Positions 1 through 4,088 are shown, counted from the stretch's first letter. The stretch: 6,191 nucleotides of DNA from Candidatus Woesearchaeota archaeon (GCA_026394915.1 JAPLZS010000050.1:1-6191), one strand, 5' to 3'. Numbers and translations: made by a program. The notes: generated from the sequence alone by a model not told the origin.

Positions 1-39
1 AAATCCTGCAAATTTGCTGTTAAGGTATACTTCTGTCAT
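1..39 (-). CDS. rpoB1: RNA polymerase subunit B' (start only, cut by window edge)
   Basis: Thirteen codons read MTEVYLNSKFAGF before the window ends. This resembles the usual opening of archaeal RpoB', the C-terminal half of the split second-largest RNA polymerase subunit, which carries the catalytic-site and clamp-contacting part of the B subunit. The ATG at 37-39 is the first start after an in-frame TGA five codons upstream. A weak AAGGAT lies just upstream as a possible ribosome-binding site. The gene follows rpoB'' on the same strand after a 75-nt gap, in the order expected for an archaeal rpo operon (H, B'', B', then A', A''). The identification rests on this order plus a very short peptide, so the position is stronger evidence than the sequence. 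Confidence 0.75.
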   Translation of the reverse strand, partial: MTEVYLNSKFAGF

Positions 40-114
40 TGTTATCCTTCTTCATTGTTTGTCATCAATCATGCAATAATTTATGATTTATTTTGCTTGC
101 CTAATTTTACAGGC

Positions 115-1581
115 CTATTTCACGACATTCAATCCCATTGTCTTGAGATTCTTTACAAGGTCTTCTTCAGGAGCATCTCCTGATATCTCTGCCATCAATG
201 CAAGGTTCTTTCTCAGTCCGATATTTGTTCCTTCAGGGGTCTCAACAGGGCATAATCTTCCGATGTGCGTGGGATGCAGCCCTCTTGCCTCGAAATTCTC
301 CTGCGATGCGCTCAATGGGCTCACGACCCTCTGGAGATGGCTGACTGTCTCCAGGAAATTAAGCCTCTGTATCCTCTGGCTGATCCCTTTCCTTGCGCCG
401 ACCCATGAGCCTGTTGCCATTGAGCTGTATATCCTTGACGTGAGCAGTTTCTCCCTTATGATGACTTTGATTGAAGGGAACTTCCCTCTCTTCACGATCC
501 TCTGGAAATTGTAGAGAAGGTCTCCGATAAGGACCTTGAGGTTAACCCTGAAAAGGTCTGCAAGAAGATCTCCGCTGAGCTTGAGCCTCTTGTTCATATA
601 ATGATCCTTGTCATCAGTGGCTATCTCCTTGTTCGATGCGAGCATGAATTTCTTGAGCTGCTTGCATAGGTTGTATGATTTATAGATCCGGTCTTTCTGG
701 TCAATGCCGACATGAGGGAGCAGATACTTGTCAAGTATCTCGTTCATCTTCTCAAGCCTTATCTCCTTTGACTGGGTTATGCCTATCCTCTTTGCGATAT
801 AGTCAAGAGCATCATCGACTGTCTTTATCTCTACGAATTCATACAGGTTCACGAGCAGCTCGCTGAACTGCCTTTCCTGCGACACGAACTTCACGATATC
901 CTCGTCTTTTGTGAGGCCGAGAGCCTTCAATATGACTATGATTGGGACTCTCCTGACTCTTGTGAATGTAAGATAGAATATCCCGTCCTTCATCTTCTCG
1001 AATGTCTTTTCTGAGAACAGTCTTCCTGTGTATTCTGACACTCCGATCGACGCCTTCTCTATAAGCAGCTTGTTTGCTGCAAGATCCTCGACTGAGATGA
1101 GGACTTTCTCGCTTCCATTTATTATGAAGTATCCGCCTGGATCATCTGGATCCTCTCCATATTTTATGAGCTCTTCCCTGCTCATGCCGTTGAGATGGCA
1201 GAATTTTGATTTCAGCATTATGGGGATGCTTCCGATCTGCGTGGTGAACATCTCCCTCTGCACTCCGTTGATGTGCGCGCTTACCTCTATGAAGCACGGC
1301 GCCGCATATGTTATCTTCCTTAATCTTGCCTCGATAGGATATATGTTCTTCTTTGATCCGTCTGCCTCGGTTATTGTAGGCTTCTCGACCCATATCTTGT
1401 CGAATTTTATCTTGAACTCATCGACATTATGCGGGATTATGGTCGGTACTATCTCCTTGTTCTCCTCTATTATCAGCTGAAGCTCATTCTCCAGGAAATT
1501 GTTGAATGATTCTATGTTAGAATTTACGATGCTGTGCTCCTCAAAATATTTCTTTATGAGTATTGATGATCTCCTATTCAT
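115..1581 (-). CDS. rpoB2: DNA-directed RNA polymerase subunit B'' (N-terminal half of split B)
   Basis: This 488-residue protein is the N-terminal part of the second-largest RNA polymerase subunit (Rpb2/bacterial beta), covering protrusion, lobe and fork regions, in a lineage where B is split into B'' and B'. Near the N-terminus 'APCFIEVSAHINGV' and, around residues 115-175, 'GRE..KYGEDPDDPGGYFIINGSEKVLISVEDLAANK'-like blocks match the protrusion (the family's 'GYFI.NG.EKV' motif). The C-terminal fork block, about residues 435-458, has LHPTHIGRLCPVETPEG, followed by TNIGLRKNLA, almost invariant in all multisubunit RNA polymerases. Length fits archaeal B''. The start ATG lies inside the end of rpoH (8-nt overlap, ATGAATAG), with GGTG 5 nt upstream (complement at 1587-1590), so translation is probably coupled. 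No frameshift or missing block is seen. Confidence 0.97.
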   Translation of the reverse strand: MNRRSSILIKKYFEEHSIVNSNIESFNNFLENELQLIIEENKEIVPTIIPHNVDEFKIKFDKIWVEKPTITEADGSKKNIYPIEARLRKITYAAPCFIEVSAHINGVQREMFTTQIGSIPIMLKSKFCHLNGMSREELIKYGEDPDDPGGYFIINGSEKVLISVEDLAANKLLIEKASIGVSEYTGRLFSEKTFEKMKDGIFYLTFTRVRRVPIIVILKALGLTKDEDIVKFVSQERQFSELLVNLYEFVEIKTVDDALDYIAKRIGITQSKEIRLEKMNEILDKYLLPHVGIDQKDRIYKSYNLCKQLKKFMLASNKEIATDDKDHYMNKRLKLSGDLLADLFRVNLKVLIGDLLYNFQRIVKRGKFPSIKVIIREKLLTSRIYSSMATGSWVGARKGISQRIQRLNFLETVSHLQRVVSPLSASQENFEARGLHPTHIGRLCPVETPEGTNIGLRKNLALMAEISGDAPEEDLVKNLKTMGLNVVK

Positions 1582-1819
1582 CGAGCACCGCCCTGTAGAA
1601 GACTGATTCGCCTGAAGTATAGCTCTTCCTTGTTATCTTTATCATGTCGCCATGAGAGACATCAAGGTGGCTTATTGCAGGATCCTTCTTCAGTATCTTC
1701 GGGAATTCCCTTACAGAAGAATTGTATTTCTCAAGCAATTCCTTTTTCTCTTTCTCGCTGAGCTTGGAATGCTTAGGAACAAGCGCATGCTTTGAAACAT
1801 CTATGTTTGATTTAGCCAA
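1574..1819 (-). CDS. rpoH: DNA-directed RNA polymerase subunit H (Rpb5 C-terminal homologue)
   Basis: This 81-residue protein matches archaeal RpoH, which corresponds to the C-terminal assembly domain of eukaryotic Rpb5 and binds the large A' subunit in the polymerase jaw. The signature parts are visible: DVSKHALVPKHSKLSEKEK near the N-terminus, then FPKILKKDPAISHL and GDMIKITRKSYTSGESVFYR at the C-terminus. Length is normal. The start is TTG at 1817-1819; no ATG is available in frame, and the family's N-terminus fits this start. Upstream lies no convincing Shine-Dalgarno and no clear TATA box within 90 nt, so transcription probably comes in from the tRNA-Asp/tRNA-Lys unit. The gene overlaps rpoB'' by 8 nt. 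A 26-codon open frame (1822-1902) ends 2 nt before the TTG. Confidence 0.95.
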   Translation of the reverse strand: MAKSNIDVSKHALVPKHSKLSEKEKKELLEKYNSSVREFPKILKKDPAISHLDVSHGDMIKITRKSYTSGESVFYRAVLDE

Positions 1820-1821
1820 AT

Positions 1822-1902
1822 TTACACTCTCACTGATTTTTGTTCTCTCTGTCTATCCCCGCTATTCGATCTTTGAGCTTTCTCGTCGACGTTTTTCGAC
1901 AT
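1822..1902 (-). CDS. possible 26-codon leader ORF upstream of rpoH
   Basis: An ATG at 1900-1902 opens a 26-residue, charged peptide (starts MSKNVDEKAQRSN, ends QKSVRV) whose TAA lies 2 nt before the TTG start of rpoH. It fills nearly all of the space between tRNA-Lys and rpoH. The close stop-to-start spacing would allow re-initiation at the weak TTG. There is no Shine-Dalgarno before its ATG and I recognise no family. It may simply be chance open frame in a leader, and the confidence is low for that reason. Confidence 0.2.
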   Translation of the reverse strand: MSKNVDEKAQRSNSGDRQREQKSVRV

Positions 1903-1949
1903 CTTGAAAATAACGGGCCTGGCGGGATTTGAACCCGTGACCACTTGAT

Positions 1950-1968
1950 GTCTGCTCATTCTCCTGAT
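1950..1968 (-). other. tRNA-Lys intron 2, canonical position 37/38
   Basis: This 19-nt intron sits after A37. Because ATCA occurs at both edges, the exact cut could slide by up to 4 nt. The 37/38 position is supported by a BHB fold: the outer helix is the restored anticodon stem (CUUGA/UCAAG). The central helix is CUUU with GCAG (three of four pairs, one U-C mismatch). The bulges are UAA (1968-1970) and ACA (1949-1951), and a 3-bp UCA/UGA hairpin has a GGAGAA loop. The outer helix is continuous only after intron 1 has been removed. Confidence 0.7.
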
Positions 1969-1975
1969 TAAAAGT

Positions 1976-2012
1976 TTCACCATGATCTGATTACCGGGAT
2001 AATGGTAATATT
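1976..2012 (-). other. tRNA-Lys intron 1, in the anticodon stem (position 30/31)
   Basis: This 37-nt intron interrupts the 5' strand of the anticodon stem. Its boundaries are ambiguous by one A. A BHB fold can be drawn: central helix CACU (2015-2018) with GGUG (1978-1981), 3-nt bulges UGA (2012-2014) and AAA (1975-1977), and an outer helix AGAG/CUUU between the D-stem region and the anticodon exon. Cutting after the second base of each bulge gives exactly the required join. Inside the intron, ATTACC and GGTAAT form a 6-bp hairpin with an 8-nt loop. The outer and central helices compete with the D-stem, so an alternative precursor fold is needed. Confidence 0.72.
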
Positions 2013-2045
2013 CAAGTGCTCTACCAGGCTGAGCTACAGGCCCAA

Positions 2046-2189
2046 CGCCCCGGCCGGGAAATTCCACAGCAAAAGACATATAGAGCCCGTTTAGAGCCCA
2101 TTTTTGTTTTCTGGGTTGTCTTAAGCCGTTTTTGAACCCGGGTCGGAACCGTGACAGGGTTCCATGCTAGGCCACTACACTACCAGGGC
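2046..2189 (-). tRNA. trnD-GUC: tRNA-Asp(GUC) with a T-loop intron
   Basis: The first 59 nt are a normal archaeal tRNA-Asp: acceptor strand GCCCTGG, D-arm GTGT/GCAT, anticodon arm GAACC-CTGTCAC-GGTTC with anticodon GUC, and T-stem strand CCGGG followed by TTCAAA. The sequence then stops matching a tRNA. After 71 nt it resumes with T, CCCGG and CCGGGGC, which pair exactly with the T-stem and acceptor (one G-U), followed by G73, the usual Asp discriminator. The spliced product is 73 nt with loop TTCAAAT. No CCA is encoded. A TATA box lies about 32 nt upstream, and tRNA-Lys follows after 2 nt, so the two are surely cotranscribed. A gene finder that expects only anticodon-loop introns could miss or misread it as a pseudogene. 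Confidence 0.9.
2060..2130 (-). other. tRNA-Asp intron in the T-loop (position 59/60)
   Basis: This 71-nt intron is fixed in place because only this cut restores loop TTCAAAT. The junction forms a BHB. The outer helix is the T-stem, and the central helix is UUCA (2133-2136) with GGAA (2062-2065), three pairs plus an A-G mismatch. The bulges are AAA (2130-2132) and UUU (2059-2061), each cut after the second base. The inner helix is ACGGC/GCUGU (2125-2129 with 2066-2070). A further 6-bp helix AAGACA/UGUCUU (2117-2122 with 2073-2078) extends the intron stem beyond a 2x2 U-U internal loop. The intron contains the 8-nt direct repeat GGGCTCTA twice, 3 nt apart. Confidence 0.85.
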
Positions 2190-2216
2190 ATTTTAGCGTG
2201 AAAATGGCGGAAATCT

Positions 2217-2225
2217 ATTTATAAG
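2217..2225 (-). promoter_or_regulatory. TATA box for the tRNA-Asp/tRNA-Lys unit
   Basis: CTTATAAAT on the minus strand is centred about 32 nt before the first base of tRNA-Asp, which puts the predicted start about 5-6 nt before the tRNA. With no better box before rpoH, this may also drive the rpo genes. Confidence 0.65.
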
Positions 2226-2385
2226 CTATGAATAGGTCATTTAAAACTCTATTTGCTTATAGAAAGATTGCAGGGCCATATGGCCGGAAAAATTTCTTGG
2301 TATATAAAGTTTACGATATTTTCTGTATATAAATAGTATACTGACAATTTTTATTGAAGAGTTATATTTGGATGAAAGATGCAAT

Positions 2386-2390
2386 AAAAA
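2386..2390 (-). terminator. T-run behind tRNA-Tyr
   Basis: Five T residues (A on the plus strand) follow the mature 3' end of tRNA-Tyr by 4 nt, within CCATTTTTATT. Archaeal polymerase stops at short U-tracts without a required hairpin, so this is a plausible terminator. Confidence 0.45.
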
Positions 2391-2394
2391 TGGA

Positions 2395-2518
2395 TCCCCC
2401 CACCCAGACTCGAACCGGGAACCTCACGGTCACAGCTGAGCTCTTTTTCATCCTGTCCGTCGTCGGAAAGTCGAAGACTATCTACAGCCGTGCGCTCTAA
2501 CCATTGAGCTATGGAGGG
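2395..2518 (-). tRNA. trnY-GUA: tRNA-Tyr(GUA) with an anticodon-loop intron
   Basis: The 124-nt gene gives a 73-nt tRNA after removal of 51 nt. The acceptor pairs CCCTCCA with TGGGGGG (one U-G); the C1-G72 pair is a known identity mark of archaeal tRNA-Tyr, and the discriminator is A73. The D-arm is GCTC/GAGC, the anticodon arm CACGG-CTGTAGA-CCGTG with anticodon GUA, and the T-arm CCCGG-TTCGAGT-CTGGG. The bases after A73 are TCCA, so CCA is not encoded directly at the end. The gene lies alone between two spacers, on the same strand as the tRNA-Asp/Lys unit, with its own upstream TATA box and a T-run behind it. Confidence 0.93.
2431..2481 (-). other. tRNA-Tyr intron, position 37/38
   Basis: This 51-nt intron follows G37; the cut is ambiguous by one G. 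It holds two small hairpins: AGTC/GACT with a TTC loop, and TCCG/CGGA with an ACGA loop. Exon bases CUG (32-34) can pair with CAG near the intron's 3' end, but the 3' bulge would then be about 6 nt, so I see a relaxed splice motif and not a symmetrical BHB. Confidence 0.8.
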
Positions 2519-2569
2519 AAAATAAAATATGCCTGTCATATCCTATGATATTCAAAAAGATAGGTATAT

Positions 2570-2580
2570 GTTTATAAATT
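2570..2580 (-). promoter_or_regulatory. probable TATA box for tRNA-Tyr
   Basis: AATTTATAAAC on the minus strand is centred about 57 nt before tRNA-Tyr, predicting a start near 2549 and a leader of about 30 nt. The leader contains the small inverted repeat ATATC-CTAT-GATAT (2538-2551). No closer box of similar quality is seen. Confidence 0.4.
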
Positions 2581-2671
2581 TTTTTGAAAAAGAGATTTGC
2601 GTCCTCCAGAATATTGTTTTTGTCACGTAACTGTCATAAATTTACTATTTAAGAATAGAAAAAACAGAAAA

Positions 2672-2680
2672 ATATAAATA
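2672..2680 (+). promoter_or_regulatory. TATA box of the lipoprotein gene
   Basis: ATATAAATA is centred about 50 nt before the ATG at 2726. The predicted start near 2702 gives a leader of about 24 nt that contains the Shine-Dalgarno. Confidence 0.55.
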
Positions 2681-2716
2681 GTAAGATATATATCTACAAA
2701 ATATTAAAATATAAAA

Positions 2717-2722
2717 GGTGAT
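2717..2722 (+). promoter_or_regulatory. Shine-Dalgarno GGTGAT of the lipoprotein gene
   Basis: GGTGAT matches the anti-Shine-Dalgarno end of archaeal 16S rRNA and lies 3 nt before the ATG. It fixes the start at 2726. The surrounding 15 nt (2709-2723) recur exactly before the gene that starts at 5559. Confidence 0.6.
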
Positions 2723-2725
2723 ATA

Positions 2726-3493
2726 ATGAAAAGGATAGTTAAGTTTTTATTTTTTGCCCTCGTTCTTGTATCTCTTGCTGCTCTTGCAGGATGCTATAAG
2801 CAGAGCGCATCAGACCAAGGTGCAGGAGAGGCACAGGTGTCTTATGTAGGAGAGGATGTAAGCGCTGCAGCAGATAATGTAAGCGTAGACAGCACAAGCG
2901 AAGCAGCACAGGCAGCGCCAGAGAAGAATTCAGAACCGGCTGCAGCAACAGCAGTGCCAGAGACAACTGAGGTGAAGGCAGCAGCATCTTCATCATCAGA
3001 CATAACTGTCTTTGAGGGGGATCCAGTCCAACTCAAGGTAAAGGGAAGCGACCCTGACGGAGATACTGTAACATATACATTCAGCGCACCTTTTGACAGC
3101 AATGGCAAATGGCAGACAAAGGTCGGAAACGCTGGAGACTATCTTGTGACAGTGACTGCATCTGACGGAAAGACCCAGACAGCAAAGACAGTAAAGATAA
3201 AGGTGGTGACAAAAAACAATCCTCCTGTCATCGAGAAGATCGCAGACATAACTGCGAAAGAAGGGGATACTGTCTCATTGAGCCCTAAAGTGCTTGATCC
3301 AGAAGGGGATCCTGTCACAATAAAATATTCAGGCTGGATGACCTCAAACACAAAGACAACTGGCTATAATGACGCAGGCTCATACACTGTGACTGTGACA
3401 GCAAGCGACGGAAAGCTTGAGACAAGCCAGAACGTTAAGGTGACTGTCCAGGATGTGAACAGAGGCCCTGAGTTCGAGATAACTGTGCAGTAA
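2726..3493 (+). CDS. exported lipoprotein with two Ig/cadherin-like repeats
   Basis: This 255-residue protein begins with a lipoprotein signal peptide: basic MKR, a hydrophobic core, and the lipobox LAGC with C23 as the lipidated residue. Residues 24-91 form an Ala/Ser/Glu-rich, low-complexity linker. Two related beta-sandwich repeats follow, about 92-161 and 172-242. Each has an acidic loop that probably binds calcium (DPDGD at 109-113, DPEGD at 191-195) and a closing motif AGDYLVTVTASDGK or AGSYTVTVTASDGK. A short tail NRGPEFEI looks like the start of a third unit. Such repeats are typical of adhesive or cell-envelope proteins (PKD, cadherin-like and putative-Ig families). The likely place is the outer face of the membrane; partner unknown. 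It stands alone with its own TATA box, Shine-Dalgarno and downstream T-rich tract. Confidence 0.88.
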   Translation: MKRIVKFLFFALVLVSLAALAGCYKQSASDQGAGEAQVSYVGEDVSAAADNVSVDSTSEAAQAAPEKNSEPAAATAVPETTEVKAAASSSSDITVFEGDPVQLKVKGSDPDGDTVTYTFSAPFDSNGKWQTKVGNAGDYLVTVTASDGKTQTAKTVKIKVVTKNNPPVIEKIADITAKEGDTVSLSPKVLDPEGDPVTIKYSGWMTSNTKTTGYNDAGSYTVTVTASDGKLETSQNVKVTVQDVNRGPEFEITVQ

Positions 3494-3502
3494 GAAGATA
3501 TA

Positions 3503-3535
3503 TTTTTTATTTTTCTTTTTTTATTCTTTTATTTC
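3503..3535 (+). terminator. T-rich terminator tract behind the lipoprotein gene
   Basis: Starting about 10 nt after the TAA there are several T-runs of 4-7 residues broken by single A or C. This is the usual form of an archaeal U-tract terminator; no hairpin is needed or seen. Confidence 0.65.
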
Positions 3536-3597
3536 TTATATTTTAATGATAGAAGAATAAGATAAATAATTCTTGAATATTTGCTTAATTTGAATGA

Positions 3598-3939
3598 TTA
3601 TTCTCGATCTGGGGTGGCCATATTTTGACTAATATACGCTTTAACTTCTTCAACTTTAGGATTAGGAATAGTCAAAAAAACTCTTTGATAGTCTTGACCA
3701 GTTAGCTCCTTAACCAGTTCATAATCTTTTCTAGAAGGAGGAATTATCATGCCAATAGGGAAATGATTTGCCTCTCCATTTTTCTGGATATATTCCGTCA
3801 TGAATTTTAAAGCCCATTCTCTGGCTTTTTCTGCAGATTCAAATTCAATTAAACTTTTTTCTCGAACCTTATCAAATTCTGATTCTCCAATACGCTCTCT
3901 TTTCAATGCTTCTTCTGCAGTTATAATTTCTAAGCTCAT
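3598..3939 (-). CDS. hypothetical protein, 113 residues, AT-rich orphan
   Basis: I do not recognise this family. The ATG at 3937-3939 is chosen over a TTG 7 codons upstream because a good TATA box (TTTATAAA) is centred about 28 nt before this ATG, which predicts a leaderless message. The protein (starts MSLEIITAEEALK) is soluble and highly charged, with a predicted helical, Glu/Lys-rich N-terminal half to about residue 55. A mixed region follows, containing HFPIGMIIPP and YQRVFLTIPNP and suggesting alternating strands and helices. There is no signal peptide, membrane segment, Cys pair or obvious catalytic motif. Its codons are clearly more A/T-rich than those of the rpo and surface genes, which could mean recent acquisition or simply low expression. 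Neighbours on both sides are unrelated surface genes, so context gives no function. Confidence 0.75.
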   Translation of the reverse strand: MSLEIITAEEALKRERIGESEFDKVREKSLIEFESAEKAREWALKFMTEYIQKNGEANHFPIGMIIPPSRKDYELVKELTGQDYQRVFLTIPNPKVEEVKAYISQNMATPDRE

Positions 3940-3963
3940 TTTATGATTAGATAATATCAATTA

Positions 3964-3971
3964 TTTATAAA
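3964..3971 (-). promoter_or_regulatory. TATA box of the 113-residue orphan gene
   Basis: The minus-strand sequence GATTTATAAATAA places the box centre about 28 nt before the ATG at 3939. The predicted transcript start is at or within 2-3 nt of the start codon, so no ribosome-binding site is expected and none is present. Confidence 0.6.
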
Positions 3972-4088
3972 TCTTTTCATTAGTCACTACTCAAAGATAG
4001 ATATGATATTGAACCAACTATTCTTTTTCAGACGTGGATCTATTTGTTTAAGTATCATTTATTGAATTTATCTAAATCCTACTCAGAT

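Larger units (their letters stand above)
1914..2043 (-). tRNA. trnK-UUU: tRNA-Lys(UUU) with two introns
   Basis: The 130-nt gene folds into a standard tRNA once two segments are removed. The acceptor pairs GGGCCTG with CAGGCCC, followed by G73, the usual archaeal Lys discriminator; no CCA is encoded. The D-arm has GCTC/GAGC, and the T-arm has ACGGG-TTCAAAT-CCCGC with one A-C mismatch at 49-65. Removing 37 nt (1976-2012) and 19 nt (1950-1968) gives the anticodon arm CTTGA-CTTTTAA-TCAAG and a 74-nt mature tRNA that closely resembles archaeal tRNA-Lys(UUU). Read with one intron, the loop would carry the improbable anticodon AUU. The gene starts 2 nt after the end of tRNA-Asp and precedes rpoH on the same strand. 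There is no strong T-run terminator behind it (only TTATTTT at about 1905-1911). Confidence 0.88.
2190..2394. other. gene-free spacer between tRNA-Tyr and tRNA-Asp
   Basis: I find no supportable gene in these 205 bases. The spacer holds the tRNA-Asp TATA box (2217-2225), a perfect 12-bp palindrome GGCCATATGGCC (2274-2285), two plus-strand TATA-like boxes (TATATAAAG at 2301-2309, GTATATAAATAG at 2325-2336) with no gene behind them, and a T5 run just after tRNA-Tyr. Confidence 0.6.

Noticed and set aside
83..1480. Plus-strand open frames of 143, 63 and 150 codons
   Set aside because: They are antisense to rpoB'', lack promoters and have low-information, Ser/Leu-rich translations typical of shadow frames.
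1950..2012. A single 63-nt intron in tRNA-Lys
   Set aside because: It would give loop bases with anticodon AUU, not used in archaea, while the segment CTTTTAA inside it supplies a perfect Lys anticodon loop and the body and discriminator are those of tRNA-Lys.
1822..2079. 85-codon minus-strand open frame
   Set aside because: Most of it runs through tRNA-Lys and the end of tRNA-Asp; only the last 26 codons lie outside and are listed separately with low confidence.
2121..2189. tRNA-Asp as a degraded pseudogene ending after the T-loop
   Set aside because: The exact missing 14 nt, including a pairing acceptor strand and the discriminator base, occur 71 nt downstream and end 2 nt before the next tRNA, with a BHB fold at the junction. 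Decay would not leave this.
2391..2395. Encoded CCA end on tRNA-Tyr
   Set aside because: CCA is present but one base too far after the discriminator (A-TCCA), so it is not a genomically encoded tail; the other two tRNAs also lack it.
2351..2539. 62-codon minus-strand open frame
   Set aside because: It is a chance translation through the tRNA-Tyr gene and its intron.
2739..3351. Minus-strand open frames across the lipoprotein gene
   Set aside because: They are mirror frames of the repeat-rich coding region (Leu/Ser/Val-rich), without their own start signals.
4030..4063. Possible minus-strand box C/D small RNA (ATGATAC then CTGA)
   Set aside because: Only one imperfect C-like and one D-like box, no terminal stem, no D'/C' pair and no promoter; chance in AT-rich DNA is more likely.
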